Assembly (NCBI RefSeq): GCF_021568695.1
Contig: NZ_JAKGTI010000002.1
Location: 708,506 to 772,505, forward strand
From: Maritalea mediterranea
GTDB taxonomy: Bacteria; Pseudomonadota; Alphaproteobacteria; Rhizobiales; Devosiaceae
Reading direction: 5' to 3'
DNA length: 64,000 nt
This document shows, one piece after another, positions 8,177 through 17,816 of this stretch; position 1 is the stretch's first letter, and each line of letters starts with the position of its first letter. The position numbers were made by a program, and so were the translations under genes. Below the pieces are notes generated by a model, which worked only from the letters and a program-made list of their open reading frames with translations, was not told the origin of the DNA and ran no database searches.

Positions 8177-9304
8177 ATGAAACTCATTTCGAAACTCATG
8201 AAACCCATTGCTGCGGCAACGGCGATTGCGTCGTTGAGCGGTGCAGCATTGGCGGATGACCATATGGCTTCGAACATGACTATCGTAAGCTGGGGTGGCG
8301 CATATCAAGATAGCCAAATCAAAGCTTATGCCGAACCATATATGGAAATGAATCCAGGGGTTTCTGTCACATGGGATGAAAGTTCAGCTGAAGCTGTGGC
8401 CAAACTACGTGCCATGAACGAAGCTGGCAACATCACATGGGACCTTGTGGACGTTGTGGCCGCTGATGCGTTGCGCTTGTGTGACGAAGGCTTGGCCATG
8501 GAAGTGGACCATGATGAGTTGCTCGCTGCAGCACCTGATGGCACACCAGCCAGCGACGACTTTGGCGATCTGATTGTGAGCGATTGCTTCATTCCGCAAA
8601 TCGTTTACTCAACAACAGTAGGCTACCGCACAGACTTGGTGCCTGAAGGTACAGCTGCACCAAGCGACATTTGTGCCCTGTTCGATCTGGAAACATATCC
8701 TGGTAAGCGCTCTCTCGAGAAGCGCCCAATCAACACCATGGAATGGGCGTTGCTGTGTGACGGCGTAGCCAAAGAAGACGTTTATGACGTTTTGGCCACT
8801 GAAGAAGGTCAAGAGCGCGCATTGGCGAAACTCGACACCATCCGTGACGAAGTGATCTGGTGGTCAGCTGGCGCTGATACGCCTCAGCTTTTGGCCGATG
8901 GCGAAGTGTTCATGGGCTCAACATATAACGGCCGTTTGTTCTCAGCAATCGTTGAGCAAGACCAGCCAATCGGCATGTTGTGGGACGCGCAGGTATTTGA
9001 CCTTGATGGTTGGATTATCCCAGCGGATCTGCCTGAAGAGCGTTTGGCACGTGTGAAAGACTTCGTGAAGTTCGCAACAGACACCCAGCGTCTGGCAGAC
9101 CAAGCGAAATACATTTCATATGGTCCTGCACGTGAATCTTCAGCACCGCTTGTTGGTAAGCACGCTGAGTTGGGCATCGACATGGCACCACATATGCCTA
9201 CCGATCCAAACAATGCCAAGAACACATTCTTGTACAACTATGAGTTCTGGGCTGACTACCGCGACGATATTGACGCCAAATTCCAAGCTTGGTTGGCTCA
9301 ATAA
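8177..9304 (+). CDS. PotD-like extracellular solute-binding protein
   Basis: 375 residues with a signal peptide cleaved near 'GAALA-DD' (residue ~27). It resembles PotD-type spermidine/putrescine-binding proteins, with 'MTIVSWGGAYQDSQ' as the first beta strand and the acidic, aromatic ligand-pocket composition of the family. An AGGGAG ribosome-binding site precedes the ATG. The downstream hairpin at 9316-9340 probably lets this gene be expressed at higher level than the permeases. Ligand (polyamine, or another cationic compound) is inferred from family only. Confidence 0.9.
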   Translation: MKLISKLMKPIAAATAIASLSGAALADDHMASNMTIVSWGGAYQDSQIKAYAEPYMEMNPGVSVTWDESSAEAVAKLRAMNEAGNITWDLVDVVAADALRLCDEGLAMEVDHDELLAAAPDGTPASDDFGDLIVSDCFIPQIVYSTTVGYRTDLVPEGTAAPSDICALFDLETYPGKRSLEKRPINTMEWALLCDGVAKEDVYDVLATEEGQERALAKLDTIRDEVIWWSAGADTPQLLADGEVFMGSTYNGRLFSAIVEQDQPIGMLWDAQVFDLDGWIIPADLPEERLARVKDFVKFATDTQRLADQAKYISYGPARESSAPLVGKHAELGIDMAPHMPTDPNNAKNTFLYNYEFWADYRDDIDAKFQAWLAQ

Positions 9305-9315
9305 TCTCTTTGGAG

Positions 9316-9340
9316 AAGGGGGACAATCGTCCCCCTTTTT
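9316..9340 (+). terminator. Intercistronic hairpin after the binding-protein gene
   Basis: Perfect 9-bp stem AAGGGGGAC / GTCCCCCTT with a 4-base loop, followed by T's. It lies between the binding-protein and permease genes and likely acts as a partial terminator or 3' mRNA stabiliser. Confidence 0.8.
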
Positions 9341-9398
9341 CACCGGATAATATCCAAACAATAGACCGATAAATGGGGCGTAAAAACCGGGGGGCGTA

Positions 9399-11063
9399 AT
9401 GAGTGATACAACACAAGAACCAATGATAGCGGCGGACGGCCGACCGCTAAAGCAGAGTTTGGCGCGGGCATTGCGGCGTCAAAAACTAAGAGCCTTGGCG
9501 CTGATCGCACCATTGCTGCTGTTCGTGATGGTCACCTTTATCATCCCGATTTTGTCCATGCTGTTTCGGTCGGTGGAAAACCAGATCGTTTCCAACACCC
9601 TGCCGCACACTGTAGTGGCGCTGCAGGAATGGGATAGCGCACAATCAGAGTTGCCTGACGAAGAAGTCTTCCGGCACCTCTATTTTGACCTTTTTAAAGC
9701 CGCAGAGGCCAAAGAGCATTCAAGGCTCGGCACTCGGCTGAACTATGAAAAAACCGGCCTCTCATCTGTGTTCCGCACAACTGGCCGTCGCCTCGACGAT
9801 ATGGGCGAAGTCTTCCAAGACCCGCTTGAAGACATTAATGAGAATTTCAAAAACGGTGCCTTCTGGTATGAAATGCTGTCTGGCGAAGGCGGCGAAGAGC
9901 TGCTGGAAAGCCGTCGCACCCTATGGGCGCGCCTAACCGGTGACAGCATGGCCGGGGATATCGGTTTTGTGCCTTCATCACAAATGGCCGACATGCTGCC
10001 ATGGACCACCCGGGCTTATACCGATTTCGCCATTTGGACAGTGGTTGAAGAAGAGGATGTGGTAGCCGAAGAAGATCCGTGGGAAGCCGTTTATGCCGGC
10101 CTCGCATATGACCTGCAAAGCGAAGAAACGCGCGCGAACATCGCAAGCTATGGCGGACCAGGCGCTGAGGCGCTGAAGGACGCGGTTGCCAACTTTGATA
10201 AACTGCCAAAAGTCGATTTCAAGGCTGCCTTTGCTGAAGCCAAGGAAGATTGGGTCACAACTGACCTTTGGGCCACGGTGCAAGTTTTCTCAGCTGACTA
10301 CACCCCAGGTTACTTCCTGAACGCTGTGGATTTGGAATTAACCCCGGAAGGCGTGCAGGCCAAGCCTGAGAACCAGCAAATCTATATGCAATTGTTCATG
10401 CGCACCTTGTGGATGGCGCTGGTGATTACCGGCAGCTGTATCGTGCTTGGCTACCCGGTGGCCTGGCTGCTGGCCAACCTGCCCATGCGTACGGCCAACA
10501 CCTTGATGATTCTGGTGCTCTTGCCGTTCTGGACCTCCTTGCTGGTGCGCACATCGGCCTGGAAAGTGCTGTTGCAACAACAGGGGGTGATCAATGACAT
10601 ATTGGTCTGGCTCGGCTTTGTGGATGACGCCAACAGGTTGATCCTGATGAACAACGCCACTGGCACCATCATTGCCATGACCCACATTCTTTTGCCCTTT
10701 ATGATATTGCCGCTCTATTCGGTGATGAAAACCATCCCGCCAAGCTATTTGCGCGCGGCTAAATCACTCGGGGCCACCAACTGGACCGCGTTCTGGCGCG
10801 TTTACTTCCCCCAATCTGTGCCGGGCATTGGTGCCGGGTCTATCCTGGTGTTCATCTTGGCCATCGGTTACTACATCACCCCTGAAATTGTGGGGGGTAC
10901 CGACGGTATCTTTATTTCCAACCGGATTGCCTACCATATCTCCAGCTCATTGAACTGGGGTCTTGCGGCGGCTCTTGGCTCGATCCTTCTGGTGGTCGTG
11001 CTGGTCTTGTACTGGGCTTACGATAAGATCGTGGGCATCGATAATGTGAAGTTGGGAGGCTAA
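9399..11063 (+). CDS. PotB-like ABC permease with a large extracytoplasmic insertion
   Basis: 554 residues, well above the ~300-420 usual for this family. The first membrane helix is at ~residues 30-52 and the standard permease core occupies ~residues 325-550, including the EAA-like loop 'SYLRAAKSLGATNWTAFWRVYFPQS'. Between them lie ~270 mostly hydrophilic, acidic residues, which topology would place in the periplasm. It partners the PotC-like permease that starts four bases after its stop. The insertion may contact the binding protein or peptidoglycan; no known domain was recognised in it. Confidence 0.9.
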   Translation: MSDTTQEPMIAADGRPLKQSLARALRRQKLRALALIAPLLLFVMVTFIIPILSMLFRSVENQIVSNTLPHTVVALQEWDSAQSELPDEEVFRHLYFDLFKAAEAKEHSRLGTRLNYEKTGLSSVFRTTGRRLDDMGEVFQDPLEDINENFKNGAFWYEMLSGEGGEELLESRRTLWARLTGDSMAGDIGFVPSSQMADMLPWTTRAYTDFAIWTVVEEEDVVAEEDPWEAVYAGLAYDLQSEETRANIASYGGPGAEALKDAVANFDKLPKVDFKAAFAEAKEDWVTTDLWATVQVFSADYTPGYFLNAVDLELTPEGVQAKPENQQIYMQLFMRTLWMALVITGSCIVLGYPVAWLLANLPMRTANTLMILVLLPFWTSLLVRTSAWKVLLQQQGVINDILVWLGFVDDANRLILMNNATGTIIAMTHILLPFMILPLYSVMKTIPPSYLRAAKSLGATNWTAFWRVYFPQSVPGIGAGSILVFILAIGYYITPEIVGGTDGIFISNRIAYHISSSLNWGLAAALGSILLVVVLVLYWAYDKIVGIDNVKLGG

Positions 11064-11067
11064 TCAA

Positions 11068-12288
11068 ATGAGCGTATTAAACCCAAGCGTTCCAAAACCC
11101 GATCTGTACAGATTCACCATGCCGGTGGTCGCAGTGTTGGGGGCCATCTTCGGCTTCATTACCGGCAATATCTTTGGCTCCCCAGCCATCGGCCTCGTCC
11201 TCGGCGCCATCATTGGCGCCGCCTTGGCCGCGGGTCTGGACCGAATTACCGGCATGGACCGTTGGAAGAAAATTTGGGGCACCGCTGCCGTGTTCGCCAT
11301 AGCTGGCCTAATCGCGGGTGGTGTTGGTGGCCTGGTTGGCGGCACAGTCGTCGGTGTATCCATGGGCTGGTTCACAACCTGGATCAGCTCCGGAAAATAT
11401 CGCGCCAGTGTGCCCAGCTACTACACAGCAGGCCAGGTGCTATGGCACAACACATTCCTGTTTATCTGTGCCTTTGTCTTCTTTTTCCTGATCGCGCCAC
11501 TGTTTCCAGTGGCCTGGCTCAGCTTTAATGCGGAAGACTTCTTCACCTTCACCCCTGAAATGCTCGCCTTTAAAGCCGAAGGCTATAGCCTCAAGCACTA
11601 TGCGGACTTCCTCGGCTCTGACGAGTGGATGGTGCCGTTGAAGAACTCACTGATCATCGCCCCCATCGCCACCATTATTTCGGTGAGCTTGGGCACATTG
11701 GCCGCCATTGGCCTTAGCCAATCTCACGTGCCGGGGCGTCAGGCGATTATGGCGATTTTGATCTCACCTATGATTGTGCCGCTGATCATCTCAGCCACAG
11801 GCATGTTCTTCTTCTATGCTCCTCTGGGCAACTGGCTGCAGGCCAATCTCGGCCTCAATCAGGCCTTTGTTGGCTATGTGAAGGTGATCCTCGCACACGC
11901 CGTGCTGGGCATTCCGTTTGTGATCATCACGGTCACCGCAACCTTGGTCGGCTTTGACCGGTCACTGACCCGCGCTGCCGCCAATATGGGGGCTGATCCG
12001 GTCACCACCTTCTTCCGCATTCAAATGCCATTGATTTTGCCCGGCGTGATTTCTGGCGGCCTGTTCGCCTTCATCACCTCATTCGACGAAGTGGTGGTGG
12101 TGCTGTTTGTTGGCTCTGCCCGTCAGCAAACGCTACCGTGGCAAATGTTCACCGGCCTGCGCGAGCAAATCTCACCAACCATTCTGGCCGCGGCCACTAT
12201 TCTGGTGACCATCTCGATCCTGTTGCTCACCACCGTTGAGCTGCTGCGTCGTCGGTCCGAGCGGCTACGGGGCATGAGCCCAGGCTAA
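11068..12288 (+). CDS. PotC-like ABC permease with an extra N-terminal membrane region
   Basis: 406 residues. The C-terminal ~280 residues are a normal PotC-type permease with the EAA loop 'LTRAAANMGADPVTTFFRIQMP'. The first ~125 residues are an additional glycine- and alanine-rich membrane region with several hydrophobic segments ('GAIIGAALAAG', 'GLIAGGVGGLVGGTVVG') of the glycine-zipper type, not found in ordinary PotC. It is tightly linked to the preceding permease gene and ends the operon before a strong terminator. Confidence 0.9.
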   Translation: MSVLNPSVPKPDLYRFTMPVVAVLGAIFGFITGNIFGSPAIGLVLGAIIGAALAAGLDRITGMDRWKKIWGTAAVFAIAGLIAGGVGGLVGGTVVGVSMGWFTTWISSGKYRASVPSYYTAGQVLWHNTFLFICAFVFFFLIAPLFPVAWLSFNAEDFFTFTPEMLAFKAEGYSLKHYADFLGSDEWMVPLKNSLIIAPIATIISVSLGTLAAIGLSQSHVPGRQAIMAILISPMIVPLIISATGMFFFYAPLGNWLQANLGLNQAFVGYVKVILAHAVLGIPFVIITVTATLVGFDRSLTRAAANMGADPVTTFFRIQMPLILPGVISGGLFAFITSFDEVVVVLFVGSARQQTLPWQMFTGLREQISPTILAAATILVTISILLLTTVELLRRRSERLRGMSPG

Positions 12289-12310
12289 GCCGAACATGAA
12301 CATTGAATTT

Positions 12311-12341
12311 AAAAAGGGCGACCCGACGGGTCGCCCTTTTT
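12311..12341. terminator. Rho-independent terminator between convergent units
   Basis: A 14-bp perfect stem AAAAAGGGCGACCC / GGGTCGCCCTTTTT around the loop GAC. With A's on one side and T's on the other it can terminate transcription from both directions: the polyamine-type operon and the convergent EamA gene. Confidence 0.92.
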
Positions 12342-12369
12342 GTTGTTACAGGCAATGAAAAGCGCCGCT

Positions 12370-13329
12370 TTAGCGCGCACTCTCACTTTCAATCTCAGGC
12401 TCGTCCGGCCGATAACGCCCCACTTGCCGCTCACGGTGGAACACATAGATCCCAGATGCGAGGATGATCGCAATCCCGACCCAGGTAAGCCAATCCGGAA
12501 AATCGCCAAACACCAGATAGCCAGCAGCCGTTGCGCCCAAAATCTCCAAATATTGGAATGGCGCCAACACGCCCGCTTCCGCCCGGCGAAAGGCTTCTGC
12601 AATCAACACAAAGGTCACTGCAGAAAGCGCACCACCCGCCACAATCACCTGCCAGGCCCAACCCCCGGCCATTGGCCCGGCCAAACTGATCCCGCCAGCA
12701 AAACTTAAACCGACAGCCAGCACGGTTAAACCGATCGCGGCATAAATGGTGGCGCCAAACTGCACGGTCAGGGCAGACCTTTGCTTGCTCGCATGCCGCA
12801 ACACAATCATGTTCAACGCATAAGTCACCGCGGCGATCAACGGCAATAGAGCTGGCCAGCCAAACTGGGCAAAGCTAGGGCGGATCACCAGCATCGCGCC
12901 AACCAGTCCCACAGCAATGGCGATGTAGCGGCGAGGCCCGATTTTTTCCCGCAAGATCAGCCCGGCCAAAAGCGTCAGCACCAATGGCTCCACGAAAAAG
13001 ATCGCAATCGCCGTTGCAATTGGCATCACCTTAAAGGCCGTGATCAACGAAATCACGCACATCACCATCAGCGCACCGGAGAGCGCCACGACCGGCGAAA
13101 ACAATGGACCACGCAGATAGCGCCGCATGAAAAAGGCCACCGGCACAAACCACACTGTCTGCGACACAAAGCGCCACATGGCCACCTCCACCGGATGCAT
13201 AACGCCGGTCAGGATTTTCGCCAACGTATCGCCTACGGGCAGCAAAAGCATTGCCACAATCATAAACGCCATGCCGATGTTGATATCGCCAGCGGCGTGA
13301 GTTTGGGTTGCTGAATTTGAATTGGTCAT
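12370..13329 (-). CDS. EamA/DMT-family transporter
   Basis: 319 residues with about ten membrane helices in two EamA repeats (residues ~20-150 and ~160-300). Family members export amino acids, metabolites or toxic compounds. 'NIGMAFMIVAMLLLPVGDTLAKIL' opens helix 1, and the repeat joint lies near 'LVIRPSFAQFGW'. GAGGGTGAT precedes the ATG. It follows the HAD gene on the same strand with a 195-base gap, so it may be the last member of the P450 operon or independently transcribed. Confidence 0.9.
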   Translation of the reverse strand: MTNSNSATQTHAAGDINIGMAFMIVAMLLLPVGDTLAKILTGVMHPVEVAMWRFVSQTVWFVPVAFFMRRYLRGPLFSPVVALSGALMVMCVISLITAFKVMPIATAIAIFFVEPLVLTLLAGLILREKIGPRRYIAIAVGLVGAMLVIRPSFAQFGWPALLPLIAAVTYALNMIVLRHASKQRSALTVQFGATIYAAIGLTVLAVGLSFAGGISLAGPMAGGWAWQVIVAGGALSAVTFVLIAEAFRRAEAGVLAPFQYLEILGATAAGYLVFGDFPDWLTWVGIAIILASGIYVFHRERQVGRYRPDEPEIESESAR

Positions 13330-13523
13330 AATATCACCCTCTATGGTTCCCTATGCGCAAGGCACGGGGCACATGTCCGGGCGTCCAGGACGGAATGAAA
13401 CATAGTGTCAGCATGACGCCATCAAGCCAACAATCGGCGCCACTATAAAAGCACAATGAAGATTGGGTCAACCAATTGGGTGGTCGCCCACATTTGTTGC
13501 ATCCCCAGTGGAACAATCAACCG

Positions 13524-14204
13524 TTAGGCGCTCAACTCCAGCGCATAATCAGCGACATCTTCCAACGAAGACCCGATACGATGCGGTTCAACCCCGAGGC
13601 GGTCCATCGGCAAACTATATCGGTTAAGCCATATGGTGCGAAACCCAAACCAGGTGGCACCACAAATGTCCCAACAGTTTGAAGACACGAATAAAATGTC
13701 CTTGGCCTCACATTGAAATGTGTCTGGGCCCAATTGATATGCTTCAGGCGCGGTCTTGAACCGTCGCACCTGATCCACGCTGAGGACATGATCAAAAAAG
13801 CCGGTAAGCCCAGAGGCTTTCACAGCTTGTTCGAGCATCCAAGGTGTGCCATTGGACAGAATTGCTAACGTTAGACCCGCTTCTTTCAAGCGTTGCAATT
13901 GAACAGCATTCTCCGGAAACGCAGAAAGCTCCGCATATTGCCCCATCAAACGATCGCGCGCCTCGGCATTCAACTCTTCCTTTAGCGCCGCACAGGCAAA
14001 ATCCAACGCATCTTCGGTGACCTGCCAAAAATCTTGATATTTGTCACACAGCGTGCGTAACCGGGTATATTCGATTTGTTTGTCACGCCAGATCGTCGCC
14101 AATTGCGCCCCTTTGCCTGGAAATAATTCTTCTGCCAAGGCACCAACAGAATAAACATCGAACAGCGTTCCGTAGGCATCAAAAGCGATGGCTCTGATGG
14201 TCAT
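13524..14204 (-). CDS. Haloacid dehalogenase type II (HAD superfamily)
   Basis: 226 residues from the ATG at 14204, which has GGGGAGGA six bases upstream. It shows HAD motif I 'FDAYGTLFD' (nucleophile Asp), motif II 'ILSNGT', motif III lysine in 'FKTAPEAY' and motif IV-like 'FVSSNCWDICGATWFG', all in the form typical of L-2-haloacid dehalogenases. It lies downstream of the P450 gene in the same direction, so it may process a product of that pathway; a plain phosphatase role cannot be excluded. Confidence 0.88.
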   Translation of the reverse strand: MTIRAIAFDAYGTLFDVYSVGALAEELFPGKGAQLATIWRDKQIEYTRLRTLCDKYQDFWQVTEDALDFACAALKEELNAEARDRLMGQYAELSAFPENAVQLQRLKEAGLTLAILSNGTPWMLEQAVKASGLTGFFDHVLSVDQVRRFKTAPEAYQLGPDTFQCEAKDILFVSSNCWDICGATWFGFRTIWLNRYSLPMDRLGVEPHRIGSSLEDVADYALELSA

Positions 14205-14336
14205 GTGGATCCTCCCCTGCAATGAACATTCATACTGGCATTATTCAATGATGTGATCAAACGCCCGCACACCAAAACAGCATTACAGACGAACGCAAAA
14301 ACACAAATTGATCAATACCGACTGAGGTAAGCGCGC

Positions 14337-15518
14337 TCAGCTAAGCGAAACCGGTAAACTTGTTGGTCCCCTAAAGGCAAACCCGCGAAATTCTACATTG
14401 ATGTCCGAAGCAGATTTAGCATGCGGAAAACGCGCAAAAAATTTCGGCAAGACAATTCCCGCCATGATGCGACGATAAATGTTTTCACCCATGCAGCGAT
14501 GTGGCCCCGCGCCAAAGCTCTGATGCGCCGCAAAGGGCCGATGAATATTGAACTGTTCAGGCCTTTGCCAATAATCCTCGTCATAATTGGCCGAGGCCTG
14601 AACGGCCATAATGGTTTCCCCAGCGGGCAGACGAACGCCATCCAGCACAATCTCTTTTTTCACAATACGTGGGCTGGCCTGGATGGGAGCCACCCATCGC
14701 AATCCTTCCTCGCAGGCCAGGTCCCAACGGCCCCCATGCTGGCACGCAGCCAATTGATCCGGATGTTGCAAAAGCCCATGCAAAACGGTGAGCAGCGCAT
14801 CGCGCATTTCAATCGCAGCACCACCAATGCATATTTTCATATTGGTTCTGATCTGGCTAAGAGGCAGCGGATCAGCAGCGTTGGCCATAACGCTGAGGAC
14901 AGACGGATTAGGTTGGGCGCGGTGGCGCTCGATCATCCCATCAAAACAGGCATCCATCTCAGCGTTCGCCTTATCGCTAGTGGCAAAAACTTTCTCGTCA
15001 AAACTGGCATTCATCGCGCCGGTGATCAGTGATTTTGCCCAGTCAAATAGCTGGGCGTCACTCTCTGGCGCGATGCCCAAAAGATCATTCAGTATTCGGG
15101 CCACCAATGGCGCCGCGAACTGATCGCGCAATTCAACATCACCCGAAGCTGGCAATTTGCCCAGCGCTTCGTCTGTAAACTGTTCAAAGCGGGCCTTCCA
15201 ATCGCACACCCAATGATTGACTTTAAACGTCTCAACCATGGCACTGCGCTCCGTCAGGTGTGCCGCACCATCTTTGCGCATCAGCGTATGCCCACCAAAT
15301 GCCCGTTGCATCGGGGTTTGATCGTCTTCCGAGCCAAAATGCACCATATCGGTTTTGGCCTGATAAACATGGTCTGCTTTGGTCAGCAAAATCCGGTTAA
15401 TTGCCTTGACGTGCACAACCGGGCATTCGCGCCGCAAGCGTTGATATACAGATGCTGGATCGCGATCCAACATCTCAAAACTGATCGTCTCATCAATTGG
15501 CACGTCAATCGCAGACAT
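14337..15518 (-). CDS. Cytochrome P450
   Basis: 393 residues, soluble, bacterial class. The heme-binding loop 'FGAGPHRCMG' puts the thiolate at Cys342, and the K-helix E-x-x-R is in 'CEEGLRW'. The I-helix region reads 'GGAAIEMRDAL', where most P450s have an acid-threonine pair just before the R-D-A-L part; that pair is absent, which would alter proton delivery to the heme oxygen. It sits directly behind a TRAP transporter and an OsmC gene. No ferredoxin or reductase gene is adjacent, so electrons must come from elsewhere or the enzyme uses peroxide. Confidence 0.93.
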   Translation of the reverse strand: MSAIDVPIDETISFEMLDRDPASVYQRLRRECPVVHVKAINRILLTKADHVYQAKTDMVHFGSEDDQTPMQRAFGGHTLMRKDGAAHLTERSAMVETFKVNHWVCDWKARFEQFTDEALGKLPASGDVELRDQFAAPLVARILNDLLGIAPESDAQLFDWAKSLITGAMNASFDEKVFATSDKANAEMDACFDGMIERHRAQPNPSVLSVMANAADPLPLSQIRTNMKICIGGAAIEMRDALLTVLHGLLQHPDQLAACQHGGRWDLACEEGLRWVAPIQASPRIVKKEIVLDGVRLPAGETIMAVQASANYDEDYWQRPEQFNIHRPFAAHQSFGAGPHRCMGENIYRRIMAGIVLPKFFARFPHAKSASDINVEFRGFAFRGPTSLPVSLS

Positions 15519-15562
15519 GGTGTTCTACCTCAAATGATCACTAGGTAAAGGCGAAGCTGCGT

Positions 15563-15955
15563 TTATGAGGTTGTAATCTCGACTTCGCAATTCAGACTGT
15601 TGCTGACGGTACAAACTGACTTTGCTTGTTTGATGATCTCTGGCGCCAGCGCCTCATCATCAACAAATTTGCCGACAATTTCGAGCGAGATTTTTCCAAC
15701 GCGAGAAGGTAAATCCGCCGCTTTGACAGCGGTTACGACAACATGGAAATCATGCAGCTCTGCTTTGTGCTGCGCCGCGCTCCATGCCATTGATTTCACT
15801 ATACAAGACCCAAGGGATGCGATCATTGTATCGACCGGGGTGTTGAATGGCGGATATTCAGTTTTTTGCGCCGGGTCGGCAAAGGCAAATGTCATCTTCT
15901 CGGTTCCGTCATGAAACACGTAAACCGGGCCAAAAGTTTTGAGTTTGAGCTTCAT
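15563..15955 (-). CDS. OsmC-family protein
   Basis: 130 residues from the ATG at 15955, giving the compact family length; an earlier in-frame ATG at 16054 would overlap the TRAP gene. The two family cysteines are present in 'SLGSCIVKS' and 'SVCTVSNSL', so a thiol peroxidase activity against organic hydroperoxides is possible. It lies between dctM and the P450 gene with gaps of 17 and 44 bases, which suggests it protects against, or takes part in, the oxidative chemistry of the P450. Confidence 0.88.
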   Translation of the reverse strand: MKLKLKTFGPVYVFHDGTEKMTFAFADPAQKTEYPPFNTPVDTMIASLGSCIVKSMAWSAAQHKAELHDFHVVVTAVKAADLPSRVGKISLEIVGKFVDDEALAPEIIKQAKSVCTVSNSLNCEVEITTS

Positions 15956-15972
15956 AGCTATTGATCTCTTGG

Positions 15973-17265
15973 TTAAAACAGCAAATTCGGCAAAAAGAGC
16001 GCCAATGCGGGGAACAGAGTGAGCATAAAGATCGCGAACAAATGGATCAGCCAATAGGGGACAGTAGCGATCGCCACGCGCCCCAAACTCACTTGATTAT
16101 TTGTAAGCGCCGTCAGGACCGACAGGTTCAACCCAACCGGTGGTGTTACCTGTCCGATTTCAATCACAATGGTAATGATCACCCCCACCCAGATGGGGTC
16201 AAACCCTAGCCCAGTAAGCAAAGGGAACACCACTGGCAAAGTCATGATCATCAGCGACAGGCCATCAAAAAAGCAGCCTAAAATCAAATAGATCAACACC
16301 ACGATCAAGAGCACATTGTAAGTGCCCAAGCCACTATCAGCGACGGTGATCAGAATTTGTTGAGGAATCCCCAGAATGCTTACCGACTGCGCCAAAATGG
16401 TCGCGCCCAAGACCAGAAAGCCGATGGCGGAAAACAACAACACGGATTGTTTGATCGCCTCCAGCAATTTGGCAAATGTAAGATCGCCCCAGATCGCAGA
16501 AATGATCGCCGCCAGAACCACCCCTACCCCGGCAGCTTCGGTTGGAGTGGCCCATCCCCCCACAATGCTTCCGATCACAGCAATGATCAGCGCAAGCAAT
16601 GGCCATATATGTTTAAAGCCGGCAAGTATTTCTAAGAAGGGCGTTTTTTCCGTGTCCGTTGGGGCAAGAGATGGATTGCGCACGCACCTAAAAAACAAAT
16701 AGGCCATGAACATCAGTCCAACCAGCAAGCCAGGAACAATGCCCGCCGCAAAAAGCCGCCCGATGGAGGTTTCAGTGAGCGCGCCAAAAATCAGGAAAGA
16801 CAGGCTTGGTGGGATCAACAGGCCCAATGTGCCGCCGCCAGCCAAGCTGCCGACAATCGTGTCTTTGTCATAACCGCGGCGGGTCATCTCAGGATAAGCG
16901 ACTGAGCCAATGGCAGCCGCGGTGGAGAGGCTGGAGCCACTGACCGCGCCAAACAAAGTGCAAACGGCAATATTGGTGTGCAACAGCCCGCCCGGGACTT
17001 TTCGAAAAACGGGTGAAAAAGCTGAATATGCCTTTTGGCTGATGCCGCTGCGCAATAAAATTTCGCCCAACAGAATAAACATGGGCACCGCGCTAAGCGT
17101 AAAAGAATTGAAGACATTCCATATGGCATCCACCGCCAGCGATGTTGCACCATTGGAAAAGAAATGTAGGATCACCAACCCGGTGAGACCAAGAGCCGCT
17201 CCCAAAGCCACGCTGGTGCCGGCGGTGGTCATCAATCCACCAATCAATGTCGCCCAAAACAGCAT
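15973..17265 (-). CDS. TRAP transporter large permease (DctM), system 1
   Basis: 430 residues and about 12 membrane helices, with DctM signature stretches 'GAVSGSSLSTAAAIGSVAYPEM' (near residue 105) and 'IPPSLSFLIFG'. Together with the DctQ subunit it forms the sodium-coupled membrane part of a periplasmic-binding-protein-dependent secondary importer. Its ATG overlaps the DctQ stop (TAATG). Confidence 0.95.
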   Translation of the reverse strand: MLFWATLIGGLMTTAGTSVALGAALGLTGLVILHFFSNGATSLAVDAIWNVFNSFTLSAVPMFILLGEILLRSGISQKAYSAFSPVFRKVPGGLLHTNIAVCTLFGAVSGSSLSTAAAIGSVAYPEMTRRGYDKDTIVGSLAGGGTLGLLIPPSLSFLIFGALTETSIGRLFAAGIVPGLLVGLMFMAYLFFRCVRNPSLAPTDTEKTPFLEILAGFKHIWPLLALIIAVIGSIVGGWATPTEAAGVGVVLAAIISAIWGDLTFAKLLEAIKQSVLLFSAIGFLVLGATILAQSVSILGIPQQILITVADSGLGTYNVLLIVVLIYLILGCFFDGLSLMIMTLPVVFPLLTGLGFDPIWVGVIITIVIEIGQVTPPVGLNLSVLTALTNNQVSLGRVAIATVPYWLIHLFAIFMLTLFPALALFLPNLLF

Positions 17266-17807
17266 TAAGACACCTCGTCCTTATCCGGGTCAGCAAGGGC
17301 TGTATGCCCATCAGGGTCAGGATCCAACTGGCCAAACAAACGCGCGATATAAACCAGCAGGGTCAACACCAGTGAAAAGAACATCACGGACATCCAGGGA
17401 TAGAGCAGAATGCGGCTGGTTTCAGTCTTCAAATTGCGTTTAAACGCAAATTCGAGCCACGGCACGGCTTCCCAAATCAACCAGGCAAAAAAGATAATTC
17501 CGATGAGGATGGCCGTTTTCAGAATGATTGCTCGCGTGCGGCCCTTCAGTTGGTCGACAATGAGCGAAACTTTGACATGCTTGGCATTGAGTGTGACGGC
17601 AGGCACACCCAAAAACAGGGACACGGTGAGCATCAGCCCGACAACTTCCTCAGTAATGTGCAAGGGTGCATTGAGGAGTTTGCGCATGAGTACGCTGGTT
17701 ACGATAATGCCCACAATCGCCACCATATTGAGCGCCGCCGCCCAAGAGCACACAAGGGCCAGTTTTTCCAGCCCTTGTGCGATATATGATTTGCCAGATT
17801 TTGACAT
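17265..17807 (-). CDS. TRAP transporter small permease (DctQ), system 1
   Basis: 180 residues with four membrane segments, the usual DctQ build ('MVAIVGIIVTSVLMRKLLNAPLHITEEV' is the first helix and conserved acidic turn). Located between dctP and dctM; its stop overlaps the dctM start by one base. Confidence 0.92.
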   Translation of the reverse strand: MSKSGKSYIAQGLEKLALVCSWAAALNMVAIVGIIVTSVLMRKLLNAPLHITEEVVGLMLTVSLFLGVPAVTLNAKHVKVSLIVDQLKGRTRAIILKTAILIGIIFFAWLIWEAVPWLEFAFKRNLKTETSRILLYPWMSVMFFSLVLTLLVYIARLFGQLDPDPDGHTALADPDKDEVS

Positions 17808-17816
17808 AAACCTGAC

